This document shows, one piece after another, positions 51,205 to 60,221 of a stretch of DNA of 64,000 nucleotides. The notes under the pieces are model-generated. The model did not search any database. It saw nothing but the letters and a program-made list of their open reading frames with translations, and was not told the DNA's origin. Position 1 is the stretch's first letter, and each line of letters starts with the position of its first letter. Origin of the DNA: Pedobacter panaciterrae (GTDB taxonomy: Bacteria; Bacteroidota; Bacteroidia; Sphingobacteriales; Sphingobacteriaceae); the NCBI RefSeq assembly GCF_001636695.1, contig NZ_LGEL01000015.1, forward strand, positions 1 through 64,000. The letters are read 5' to 3'. Both the position numbers and the translations under genes were made by a program.

Positions 51205-52407
51205 ATGGAACAGAAAAAATTACCAGTAACCGTACTTAGTGGCTTTCTTGGCAGCGGCAAAACCACTTTATTAAATCATATCCTTAATAATAAAAAGGAT
51301 TTAAAAGTTGCATTGATCGTGAATGATATGAGCGAGATCAATGTTGATGCAAGAAAAGTGCAGAATGAACACAAGTTATCCAGAATAGAGGAACGACTTG
51401 TGGAAATGAGTAATGGCTGCATTTGCTGTACATTAAGGGAAGATCTGATTACGGAAGTTGAAAAACTGGCTAAAGAGGATCGCTTTGATTACCTGATTAT
51501 TGAAAGTACAGGTATCTCAGAACCAATTCCCGTTGCACAGACTTTTAATTATGTAGATGAAAATCTGGGTATAGACCTTAATAAATTTAGCAGACTGGAT
51601 ACGATGGTTACTGTGGTAGACTGCTATAATTTCAAAAAGGATTTCGGTACTGATGAATTGTTGCTGGATAGAGAGTGGGTTGATGACCGTGCTGACCGGA
51701 GAACTATTGTAAACCTGTTAACAGATCAGATTGAATTTGCAAATGTGATTGTGCTTAATAAAACTGATCTGGTTAGTGAAGAAGATCTGAAGTTGATAAG
51801 GGCTGTGATCAGAAAATTTAACCCCTCAGCAAATCAGATTGAAAGCATATACAGTAAAATTGATCTTGAAAAAATCCTTAATACAGGATTGTTTGATTTT
51901 GAAATATCATCGCAAGGCGCAGGTTGGATTAAAGAATTAAATACAGTTCACGATCCGGAAACGGAAGAGTACGGTATTAGCAGTACCGTATTTCGTTCAT
52001 CAAGACCGTTTCATCCACAGCGTTTATGGGATTATTTAAATGTGGATTTTCCGAACAATATCCTGAGAACTAAAGGTCTGTTCTGGATTGCTGCACTACC
52101 GGATTATGCGCTTAACTTTTCACAGGCAGGTGGGTCTCTTAAAATTGAAAACGCAGGAAATTGGTGGGCAAGTATGCCTTTACAGGAGAGACTTAATTAT
52201 ACGGATTATCTGGAAAACCGAGAAGATATAGAAAGCAGATGGGATATGGGCTTTGGAGATCGGTTAAATGAGCTTGTTTTTATCGGGCAGGATATGGATA
52301 AAGACCTTCTGAACCATGAATTGACCTCATGCTTATTGAATCATAAAGAGCTGATTTGCTTCTGGCAGGGAGAAAAATTTGAAAACCCCTTTGAAAACGT
52401 TCTTTAA
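51205..52407 (+). CDS. COG0523 GTPase, probable zinc metallochaperone
   Basis: G3E-family GTPase of 400 residues (ZigA/YciC/CobW group), thought to deliver zinc to target proteins under zinc starvation. Walker A is GFLGSGKTTLLNHI near 13-26, the metal site NGCICCTLREDL gives CxCC at 72-75, and NKTD is the guanine-specificity motif. The C-terminal CobW_C domain (about 255-390) includes FRSSRPFHPQRLWDYL. The gene is preceded by a Zur-box candidate and read with the TonB receptor gene that follows after 10 bases. Confidence 0.92.
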   Translation: MEQKKLPVTVLSGFLGSGKTTLLNHILNNKKDLKVALIVNDMSEINVDARKVQNEHKLSRIEERLVEMSNGCICCTLREDLITEVEKLAKEDRFDYLIIESTGISEPIPVAQTFNYVDENLGIDLNKFSRLDTMVTVVDCYNFKKDFGTDELLLDREWVDDRADRRTIVNLLTDQIEFANVIVLNKTDLVSEEDLKLIRAVIRKFNPSANQIESIYSKIDLEKILNTGLFDFEISSQGAGWIKELNTVHDPETEEYGISSTVFRSSRPFHPQRLWDYLNVDFPNNILRTKGLFWIAALPDYALNFSQAGGSLKIENAGNWWASMPLQERLNYTDYLENREDIESRWDMGFGDRLNELVFIGQDMDKDLLNHELTSCLLNHKELICFWQGEKFENPFENVL

Positions 52408-52417
52408 AAACTTTTTT

Positions 52418-54517
52418 ATGCAGAGAAGCTTACTCTTAACCTCCGTCTTTATTTTTCTATTTACCGGGTATACTTACGCTCAGACTCTAATTGATTCTAT
52501 TAAGTTGAAAGAGGTGAGTATTGTTGATAAGCTGAAGCCCGTTAGCAGAACCAGCATTTCTATAACACTCTCAGAAAAGCAACTTGAGCAAACTAAGGGT
52601 TCAGGATTGGCTGAAACCATTAAAGAGATTCCTGGTGTAAGTATATTAAAAACAGGCTCAACCATTTCCAAACCTGTAATAGAAGGGATGCATAGCAACA
52701 GAATTCTGATCCTAAATAATGGAATAAGGCTTGAAGGACAACAATGGGGATTGGAGCATGCTCCTGAAATAGACCCATTCCTGGCCAGTAGAATTCATGT
52801 TATCAAAGGAGCCGAATCTGTAAGGTATGGAGCTGAAGCAATTGGCGGGGTGATTATAGTTGAACCTCCTTCTTTACCAACTTCCGCAGGTATTTCTGGA
52901 GGACTTAACCTTATTGGCTCCTCAAATGGCAGATCGGGCACTACATCAGGGATGCTTAGTGGTGGACTAAAATCATTGCCTGGCTTTGGCTGGCGATTAC
53001 AGGGGACACTTAAAAGATCTGGTAATGTGCGCTCTGCTGAGTATTACCTTGGGAATACCGGAGTCCGTGAGTCAAATTATTCTGCAGCTGCAGGATATAG
53101 TACAGGCAAGGCTTCATATGAAGTTTATTATAGCCGTTTTGGTACTGAACTGGGTATTTTGTATAGTGCACATGTAGGCACAAAGGAAGATATAGATGCC
53201 AGAATTGCGATGGGCCGGCCACTGGAGAATTACGGATTTACTTATAATATTACTGCTCCACGGCAAAAGGTTGTTCATGATTTATTCAAAGCTAAAGCTC
53301 ATTATGATTTAACTAATCGGCAATTTTTAGACATTACTTACGGTTTTCAAAAGAATCAACGCAAAGAATATGATTTCAGGAGGGGCGATAGAGAAGCGCT
53401 TCCTATTACAGATCTGGTTTTGAATACCCATTCACTGGATGCGGTTTTTGAAAAGCAAAGCCTGAGTGGAACAAAACGCTTTTATGGCTTTAATGGGATT
53501 TTTCAGGTGAACAATAATATTCCAGGGACATTGGCAAATACTTTTATCCCAAACTATGACAGCTTTACCGGAGGTGTTTTTCTGATTCAGCGGTGGTTAA
53601 AAAATCATTTTGAGTTTGAAGGCGGGCTACGATACGATTTTAAGCTGTTTAATGCTGCTGGATATAGATACGCTAACAATAGCGAAGGTTCTGAAATTAC
53701 AGAACAATACTATGGGGGACTGAGCAGGTTTCATAATGTTACCGGATCTTTCGGTGCACTTTGGAAAATTAACCAGCATTGGCATTTAGGCAGCAATTTA
53801 GGCTTAGCCTGGAGAGCACCTACAGCAAATGAGCTATTTAGCAATGGTCTGCATCATGGTGCCGGATTGTACGAAATAGGAGACCCTAATATAAAAACGG
53901 AGCAAGGTTATAAATGGATCAACTCTCTGAGGTACTATAAAGAAAGGCTGAATTTTACCCTTGGGGCCTATGTTCAATACATTAACAATTACATTTATTC
54001 TGAACCTGACAAAACTTTTAGACAAACTGTAAGTGGTACCTATCCAATATTCAGGTATAAACAAACCAATGCCTCATTTCTTGGTGCAGACTTTTCGGGA
54101 ACTTATCACTTTTCTGAAGTGCTATCCTATAAACTCAATGCTACATTAATCAGAGCAAGGGATCTCAGTAACGGTAAATACTTGCCTTACATTCCGTCTG
54201 ATAGGGTAGATCAGCATATTCATCTCGATTTTTCATTTAAAAACTTTAGTAATGTCTGGATACAGGCAGGGCATAGTTTCGTTCGCCGGCAAATCCGTTA
54301 TGAGCCCGAAAGTGATTATGCGGCACCTCCTGGTGCATATCACCTTTTTCAATTATCGGGTGGAACAGCCATAAAGATTGGAGATCAGGAACTGGGTGTA
54401 AATATTAGTGTCGACAATTTATTTAACACGCTTTATAAAGAGTATATGAATCGCTACAGATACTATACCCATGATATGGGAAGGAATATCACCGTACGAC
54501 TTGCCTATAAATTTTAA
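52418..54517 (+). CDS. TonB-dependent receptor, ZnuD-like (zinc)
   Basis: Outer-membrane TonB-dependent receptor of 699 residues, without STN or carboxypeptidase-regulatory domain. Signal peptide about 1-22 (GYTYAQ), plug about 40-150 with IPGVSILKTGSTISKPVIEG and IRLEGQQWGLEHAPEIDPFL, barrel to the C-terminal YKF. The QQWGxEHAPEID segment is what I know from ZnuD-type zinc receptors. ATG at 52418 is chosen over TTG at 52379, which overlaps the upstream gene. Zinc as ligand is supported by the neighbourhood. Confidence 0.87.
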   Translation: MQRSLLLTSVFIFLFTGYTYAQTLIDSIKLKEVSIVDKLKPVSRTSISITLSEKQLEQTKGSGLAETIKEIPGVSILKTGSTISKPVIEGMHSNRILILNNGIRLEGQQWGLEHAPEIDPFLASRIHVIKGAESVRYGAEAIGGVIIVEPPSLPTSAGISGGLNLIGSSNGRSGTTSGMLSGGLKSLPGFGWRLQGTLKRSGNVRSAEYYLGNTGVRESNYSAAAGYSTGKASYEVYYSRFGTELGILYSAHVGTKEDIDARIAMGRPLENYGFTYNITAPRQKVVHDLFKAKAHYDLTNRQFLDITYGFQKNQRKEYDFRRGDREALPITDLVLNTHSLDAVFEKQSLSGTKRFYGFNGIFQVNNNIPGTLANTFIPNYDSFTGGVFLIQRWLKNHFEFEGGLRYDFKLFNAAGYRYANNSEGSEITEQYYGGLSRFHNVTGSFGALWKINQHWHLGSNLGLAWRAPTANELFSNGLHHGAGLYEIGDPNIKTEQGYKWINSLRYYKERLNFTLGAYVQYINNYIYSEPDKTFRQTVSGTYPIFRYKQTNASFLGADFSGTYHFSEVLSYKLNATLIRARDLSNGKYLPYIPSDRVDQHIHLDFSFKNFSNVWIQAGHSFVRRQIRYEPESDYAAPPGAYHLFQLSGGTAIKIGDQELGVNISVDNLFNTLYKEYMNRYRYYTHDMGRNITVRLAYKF

Positions 54518-54557
54518 TCGAATAAACCTTATCAATTACATATAATAATTTACAAAC

Positions 54558-55196
54558 ATGAACAAATTACGCAATTACTCATTAGCAATTTTGGTAACTC
54601 TTATCGCGATCACATTTAATGCCTGTAAGAAGGACCCTAAGCCCGAAGTGCCAGAAGAAGAGATAGGCAAAGCAGAGCTTACTTTTCTTGAAGTTGAACG
54701 AGAGGAACATGGAGATCATTATCATTATAATCCTATTTCCGAAGCAAAATCAACTATTATAACCTTTGATAGTAAAGGCTTGCCACCGGTAGGTACACAC
54801 CTTCACCTTACAGAAGGTAAAACTTACAAGCTATCCCTTAGGTCATTTGATTTTGCAAACCGCGAAATGCAGCAGGAATTTTTGGAAAAGCACGACATCC
54901 ATCAGGCATTTATACTGGGTGCACCTGATGGGGTTTTAACTTATGTTTATGCAGATAGGGATAAAGATAATAAGAAAATAAATGTTGGTGTAACCGGATA
55001 TTTAACGGTTGATGAGCATACAGAGACAGGATTTACATTCCGTTATGTACTTCGCCATCTTAATCCGGGTGTAAAAGCCAGCATAATGGCAGCGAATTGG
55101 AATGATATAAATTTCGCCACCAAGTTTGCAGGTGCCAATGATCTGGACTTGAAATTTGAATTACACCCCGTACATGAAGGGGCGCATGAACATTAA
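54558..55196 (+). CDS. His-rich lipoprotein of the zinc island
   Basis: Predicted lipoprotein of 212 residues: signal peptide with Cys about 23 (ITFNACKKD), then a Pro/Glu-rich stretch and a mature domain with histidine clusters EEHGDHYHYN (about 50-60), GTHLHL, and HPVHEGAHEH at the end. No catalytic motif is seen. It follows the ZnuD-like receptor by 40 bases. It probably binds zinc at the cell surface or in the periplasm; the family is not one I can name with confidence. Confidence 0.75.
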   Translation: MNKLRNYSLAILVTLIAITFNACKKDPKPEVPEEEIGKAELTFLEVEREEHGDHYHYNPISEAKSTIITFDSKGLPPVGTHLHLTEGKTYKLSLRSFDFANREMQQEFLEKHDIHQAFILGAPDGVLTYVYADRDKDNKKINVGVTGYLTVDEHTETGFTFRYVLRHLNPGVKASIMAANWNDINFATKFAGANDLDLKFELHPVHEGAHEH

Positions 55197-55318
55197 AAAC
55201 ACGCTCTAATTATTTTCACTTCCCCGACTTTAGCAGAAGCAAAGCCTGGGGAGGTTTTTATCATCGTATAATGATCCAATTCGTGATCTCTCGACTCCCT
55301 CGTCATGCTGAACCTTTA

Positions 55319-55391
55319 CGTCATCTCGACGATAGGAGAGATCTCTTGAACTATACATAAACAAGAGATTTCTCCTATCGTCGAGATGACG
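55319..55391. repeat. Palindromic REP/BIME-like element, copy 8 (A/A arms)
   Basis: Type A arms (55319-55348, 55362-55391) surround a 13-base loop, with one mismatch (AGATTTCTC in the right arm). An 18-bp unit GACGTGAAGGTTCAGCAT to the right and its variant GACGTAAAGGTTCAGCAT in inverse orientation to the left extend the palindrome. Confidence 0.9.
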
Positions 55392-55426
55392 TGAAGGTTC
55401 AGCATAACTAATTGGGCCATTATAGG

Positions 55427-55478
55427 ATGTAAAAGTGTGCCAACTAATATGTAAAAGTGTGCTATCATAAGATGTAAA
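55427..55478. repeat. Iteron-like ATGTAAAAGTGTGC direct repeats
   Basis: ATGTAAAAGTGTGC occurs at 55427-55440 and 55449-55462, with a shorter ATGTAAA at 55472, spaced 22-23 bp. They follow REP copy 8 and precede fecR locus 2. They could be a degenerate part of the REP satellite or a regulatory site. A long A-run (about 55485-55500) follows. Confidence 0.55.
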
Positions 55479-55579
55479 CTACAATTTTTTAAAAAAAAAA
55501 TTAATTCATGTGTGTATGAACTGCTTTTATACCTCTTTATAAGAAACAGTACTAACCAAATAGTAAATCTTATAACGCA

Positions 55580-56737
55580 ATGAAACCAGAAGAATTTATC
55601 AGTCTTTACGAAAAGTATATTTCAGGTTCTTGCAGTATAGAAGAAGAACAGCTTTTATTAACACACAAAGACAGTTTTAAACTACGTGAAGAAGGAGGTA
55701 AGTACCTGGTCGATGATAGTGAGCAGGATGAGCAGATCGGGCAAAGAGTTTACCAGCGGATTAATCAAACCATTTCAACACCGGAACCAAAGACATTTAG
55801 AATAGGATCAAAATGGTGGACTCTAGCTGCTATTATACTGCTGACCCTGACTGTTGGAATTATCCTTTTTAATTATAAATCAGGTAATGTTGTAAAAAGA
55901 GAGATAGCAGCCAATCCATTAAATAAAATTAAGCAGGGTAGTAATAAAGCTATCCTTACTTTGGCCGACGGATCAAAAATAGTTCTTACAGGTACAGCAA
56001 ATGGAAATATTGCTAATCAAGCCGGAGTTTCGATCACCAAAAGCAAAGATGGGGAGTTAATTTATACTGTAGCTACTAAGAATGAAAAAAATGTACCGCC
56101 TGTTTATAATCAGATCAGTACTCCTAGAGGGGGACAGTATGAACTGGTTCTGCCTGACGGCACCAAAGTATGGCTCAATGCGGCCAGTTCCTTAAAGTAT
56201 CCTACTTATTTTGCTGGAAATGAGCGCAGCGTGCAGCTTGACGGAGAAGCCTATTTTGAGGTTAAAAAGAATCTGAAAATGCCTTTTAAGGTAAATAGTG
56301 GAAATGCAACTGTTGAGGTATTGGGTACGCATTTTAATATCAAAGCATACGATGATGAGGATGTGATGAAAACTACATTGCTGGAGGGAGCTGTTCGCCT
56401 TCATAGTAAAAATAGTATCGCAACACTGAAACCAGGCCAGCAAGCTGTACTTTCAAATAATGGTGGTAACATCAATGTAAAAGAGGTGAAAACTTCGGAA
56501 GCTGTGGCATGGAAAGACGGTTATTTTATTTTTAAGGATACCAATCTCAGGGACATCATGAATCAAATTTCACGCTGGTATGATGTGGATATTGAATACC
56601 AATGTGATACTAAGGATAAATCTTTTGGAGGGATCTATTCAAAAAACAAAGACATCAATGAGCTTTTAAAGGGGCTTGAACTCACTAAGCTTGTTCACTT
56701 TAAGATTGAAGGGAGGAGGATAGTCGTGACACGCTAA
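55580..56737 (+). CDS. FecR-family anti-sigma factor (locus 2), no sigma gene alongside
   Basis: FecR-like membrane regulator of 385 residues: cytoplasmic N-terminal part (1-72), one helix (about 78-97), FecR domain (about 178-285, with YELVLPDGTKVWLNAASSLK, DGEAYFEVKKN and VEVLGTHFNIKAYDDED), and a C-terminal DUF4974 domain (about 315-385). Normally an ECF sigma gene stands directly upstream. Here the upstream 380 bp hold only a REP copy and iteron-like repeats, so the partner sigma must be elsewhere or lost. It precedes a SusC with STN domain, as expected. Confidence 0.92.
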   Translation: MKPEEFISLYEKYISGSCSIEEEQLLLTHKDSFKLREEGGKYLVDDSEQDEQIGQRVYQRINQTISTPEPKTFRIGSKWWTLAAIILLTLTVGIILFNYKSGNVVKREIAANPLNKIKQGSNKAILTLADGSKIVLTGTANGNIANQAGVSITKSKDGELIYTVATKNEKNVPPVYNQISTPRGGQYELVLPDGTKVWLNAASSLKYPTYFAGNERSVQLDGEAYFEVKKNLKMPFKVNSGNATVEVLGTHFNIKAYDDEDVMKTTLLEGAVRLHSKNSIATLKPGQQAVLSNNGGNINVKEVKTSEAVAWKDGYFIFKDTNLRDIMNQISRWYDVDIEYQCDTKDKSFGGIYSKNKDINELLKGLELTKLVHFKIEGRRIVVTR

Positions 56738-56760
56738 ATCTACACAACAAAACGGGCCTG

Positions 56761-56826
56761 GTTAGTTAAACAGACCAAGGGTGTTTCAGCACCCCTGGTT
56801 GCGGCAGATACTGCCTGTTGGCTAAC
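56761..56826 (+). promoter_or_regulatory. Three-way-junction leader RNA between fecR and susC (locus 2)
   Basis: An outer stem (GTTAG 56761-56765 with CTAAC 56822-56826, continued by AACA with TGTT) encloses two hairpins: ACCA-GGGTG with CACCC-TGGT (56774-56799) and GGCAG-ATA-CTGCC (56803-56815). No T-run follows. The fold is stable and compact and lies 46 bases before the susC start. Confidence 0.5.
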
Positions 56827-56871
56827 TAAAAAAATTGCAACGAACAATTATTCAACGTTAATCCTAACCAA

Positions 56872-59800
56872 ATGTATAAAATTTTAACTGTATCCCCATG
56901 CAGGATGCAAACCTGTATCTATTCAAAAATATTTCGTATAATGAAAATAACCGGTCTCCTGCTTTTTGTGGTCATTCTCCAGGTTAGTGGGAGCACCTTC
57001 GGACAGAAGGTAAACATAAAAGTAAAAAATGCCCAGTTTGAAGATGTACTGTTGGAAATCAAGCAGCAAAGCGAATATGATTTCCTATACAGTTCGGAAT
57101 TGCTTAAAAATGCAAAGCCGGTTACATTTTCGGTACAAAATGCAAGCCTGGCAGAAGTGCTTGATAAGTGTATGCTGAATCAGCCTTTCACCTATCTTAT
57201 CAATAAAAAGACGATTACCATCATCCCCAGACCGGAAATTAAAAAACAGCAATTCAGCGTATCGGGTAAAGTTACTGATGAAAATGGAGGTCCGTTAGTA
57301 GGAGTTAGTATAAGACTCAAGGGAACTAATACCGGAACCACTTCAAACGCTGACGGAGCATATGCCCTTAATCTGGAAAGCGAGGCTGGTACATTAAGTT
57401 TCTCTTTTATTGGTTATGAGGTAAAAGAAGAAGATATTGCCGGAAGGACGACTATCAATGTAAAGTTGATCCCCCAGGACAACAAATTGAACGAGCTTGT
57501 AGTTGTTGGTTACGGTACCCAGAAAAAGGTTGATGTGACCGGATCAGTAGCTTCTCTTAAAGGGGAAACCCTGGTAAAGGCGGCACAGCCAAACCTCATG
57601 AATTCACTTGTAGGCAGACTTACCGGAGTAATTAGTACCCAACAAAGTGGAAAGCCGGGTTTTGATGATCCCAAATTTGTAATTCGGGGTAAGAGTACTT
57701 TTGGCGACAACTCTTCACTAATCCTGGTGGATGGTATTGAGCGTTCTTTCAGCAGGATGGATCCTAATGAAATTGAAAGTATTACGGTTCTAAAGGATGC
57801 TGCTTCTGCCGCTGTTTATGGCGCACGTGCCGCAAACGGAGTAATATTGGTAACAACAAAAAGAGGTGCAGAAGGTAAACCAACTATTTCTTATACAAGT
57901 ACTTTTGGACTGCAGGAACCTGCTAGGATTCCGAGCTTAATGAATGCTTATGACTACGCCAAATATTTAAATATAGCTAAGGCAAATCTAAATCAGGCAC
58001 CAAGATTCACGGATGAACAGGTAGAACAGTTTAGAACAGGTAAGCTGCCATCTACAGATTGGTGGAGTGCTACATTGAAGAAAAATGCACCTGTAGCACA
58101 ACACAATGTAAACATAAGCGGTGGAAATAAGGAAACTAAATATTTTGTTGATTTAGGAATATTGGATCAGGATGGACTTTATTCGCTTTCTTCCTTCAAA
58201 AGATATAATGTAAGGGTAAACCTGGACAATCAAATTACCAAGTCACTTAAAATAAGCCTTGATCTGGTTGGCCGTAAGGAAAAACTAAGTCAGTCTGCTC
58301 TTGGAGACGCCTTATTCTCTACCATTATTAATTCAAAGCCTACAGAATCTGCTTATACGCCAAATGATATTGCTGTTGGTGGACTTGGCTCTAACGGACA
58401 GGATGTTTCAGCTATAGGTCAGGCCAATGATGCGGGATATAACCGTACCGATAATAATGTATTTCAAAGTACCATTTCTGCATTGTATAAAGCACCGTTT
58501 TTAGAAGGGTTATCAGGAAAAATAAGTTATTCATATGACCGGTTTTTCTCTACAAACGATGTGTTCAATACACCTTACAAGTATTATAGATTCGATCGAG
58601 TAAACAATCTTTGGACAGAAGCTAAAAGCGGGGGAGAAATCAATTTAGTTCAGGCTGAGGCGGATTCTTCTAATGAAACCCTACAAGCTTCCCTGATGTA
58701 TGACAGAACTTTTGGAAAGCATGCAGTATCTTCTTTATTTTTATTCGAACAGGCTGATAGTCGTGGCAGAAATTTACAGGCTTATCGGGAAGGTTTTATT
58801 TCCAGCTCAATCGATCAGCTTTTTGCCGGGGGCGACCTGAATAAAAATAATAACGGATCGGCAACAGAAACTGCTAGAAGAGGTTATGTAGGACGTGTTA
58901 ATTATAGTTATGATAATAAATACCTGGTACAGGCTAATTTTAGATATGATGGTTCTTTCAACTTTCCCGAGAACAAACGCTGGGGATTTTTCCCGGCAGT
59001 TTCTGTAGGATGGCGGATCAGTGAAGAGTCGTTTCTGAAAGATAATAATGTTATCAGCAACTTAAAATTAAGAGCTTCCTATGGACAGTTTGGAAATGAC
59101 CGTGTTCCTGCTTATCAATACCTTGCAGGCTTTCAGTTTGCTGCGGGAGGTGTTTTCGGAAATGGTTATAATAAAGGGATCCGTGATACAGGAATTCCGA
59201 ATTTAAATATCACCTGGGAAACTGCAACCAATACAGATGTAGGGCTGGAGTTCGCATTTCTTGATGGTAGATTGAGTGGTGAGGTAGATTATTTCCACAA
59301 AAGAACTAAAGATATTCTCCTGCCAAGAACGGCTGCCATTCCACAATCTTTTGGAGCAGTTCTTCCGTATGAGAATATTGGTATTGTAGATAATAAGGGT
59401 TTTGAGATGACCTTAGGTTATAAAGATAAAATCAATGATTTCAGCTACGGTATTGATGGTAATTTTACCTATGCTAAAAGTAAGGTGATCTTCCAGGATG
59501 AATCGATAAATGTTCCTAACTGGCAAAAAACCACAGGACAACCATTTGATCAGTATTTTGGCTATAAGGCACTTGGATTGTTTCAGACTCAAGAAGAAAT
59601 AAACGGATGGGCAGATCAGGATGGACTTAAAAATCAGTCTTTGAGGCCAGGTGACATCAAGTATCTTGACTATAATAACGATGGGAAAATAGACGGACAG
59701 GATATCAGTAAGATCGGTAAAAGCGATATCCCGGAATTGATATTCGGGCTTAACCTTTCTGCGGGCTATAAAGGCTTCGGTCTTTCAGCCAATTTCCAGG

Positions 59801-60210
59801 GTGCCACAGGTTTCCAGCAGTACCTGCGCTATGTACCTTTTAATATTGAATCAGGTGCCTTAAATATGTTTAAGGATTCGTGGACTCCTGAAAATACTGA
59901 TGCAAAGTATCCTGCTCTTTATGCAGGGATTAAACAAAATAATCAACAAGCATCTTCTTACTGGTTGTATGACGCTACTTATGTAAAACTGCGTAATCTG
60001 GAGCTGTCTTATACTTTTAACCAGCTTAATGTGTTCGAAAAGATCGGCGTTAAGGGGCTTAGGGTTTTTGTTTCAGGCAGTAACCTGCTCACTTTTTCCA
60101 AGCTTAAAGATTTTGATCCGGAAACTCCGAATCTTAACCCAGACAGCGGCAGGGCCTACTATTATCCTCAGTTAAGGTCTTATTATTTAGGTGTAAACAT
60201 TAAACTTTAA
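56872..60210 (+). CDS. SusC/RagA-type TonB-dependent receptor with STN domain (locus 2)
   Basis: Outer-membrane receptor of 1112 residues. The N-terminus has a polar extension (1-23) before the signal helix MKITGLLLFVVILQVSGSTF; either ATG (56872 or 56941) could be used. It then has an STN domain (about 45-115), carboxypeptidase-regulatory-like domain (about 127-205), TonB-box-like ELVVVGYGTQKK, plug (about 215-345, ITVLKDAASAAVYGARAANG), and barrel ending in YYLGVNIKL. The ligand is unknown; the neighbouring beta-helix protein points to a polysaccharide. Confidence 0.95.
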   Translation: MYKILTVSPCRMQTCIYSKIFRIMKITGLLLFVVILQVSGSTFGQKVNIKVKNAQFEDVLLEIKQQSEYDFLYSSELLKNAKPVTFSVQNASLAEVLDKCMLNQPFTYLINKKTITIIPRPEIKKQQFSVSGKVTDENGGPLVGVSIRLKGTNTGTTSNADGAYALNLESEAGTLSFSFIGYEVKEEDIAGRTTINVKLIPQDNKLNELVVVGYGTQKKVDVTGSVASLKGETLVKAAQPNLMNSLVGRLTGVISTQQSGKPGFDDPKFVIRGKSTFGDNSSLILVDGIERSFSRMDPNEIESITVLKDAASAAVYGARAANGVILVTTKRGAEGKPTISYTSTFGLQEPARIPSLMNAYDYAKYLNIAKANLNQAPRFTDEQVEQFRTGKLPSTDWWSATLKKNAPVAQHNVNISGGNKETKYFVDLGILDQDGLYSLSSFKRYNVRVNLDNQITKSLKISLDLVGRKEKLSQSALGDALFSTIINSKPTESAYTPNDIAVGGLGSNGQDVSAIGQANDAGYNRTDNNVFQSTISALYKAPFLEGLSGKISYSYDRFFSTNDVFNTPYKYYRFDRVNNLWTEAKSGGEINLVQAEADSSNETLQASLMYDRTFGKHAVSSLFLFEQADSRGRNLQAYREGFISSSIDQLFAGGDLNKNNNGSATETARRGYVGRVNYSYDNKYLVQANFRYDGSFNFPENKRWGFFPAVSVGWRISEESFLKDNNVISNLKLRASYGQFGNDRVPAYQYLAGFQFAAGGVFGNGYNKGIRDTGIPNLNITWETATNTDVGLEFAFLDGRLSGEVDYFHKRTKDILLPRTAAIPQSFGAVLPYENIGIVDNKGFEMTLGYKDKINDFSYGIDGNFTYAKSKVIFQDESINVPNWQKTTGQPFDQYFGYKALGLFQTQEEINGWADQDGLKNQSLRPGDIKYLDYNNDGKIDGQDISKIGKSDIPELIFGLNLSAGYKGFGLSANFQGATGFQQYLRYVPFNIESGALNMFKDSWTPENTDAKYPALYAGIKQNNQQASSYWLYDATYVKLRNLELSYTFNQLNVFEKIGVKGLRVFVSGSNLLTFSKLKDFDPETPNLNPDSGRAYYYPQLRSYYLGVNIKL

Positions 60211-60221
60211 AATCCGGTATC

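Noticed and set aside
10085-55391. The palindromes as terminal inverted repeats of IS elements or as MITEs with target duplications
   Set aside because: Arms are only 12-39 bases apart, no transposase lies between, and I could not see target-site duplications at the ends. A REP/BIME interpretation fits better.
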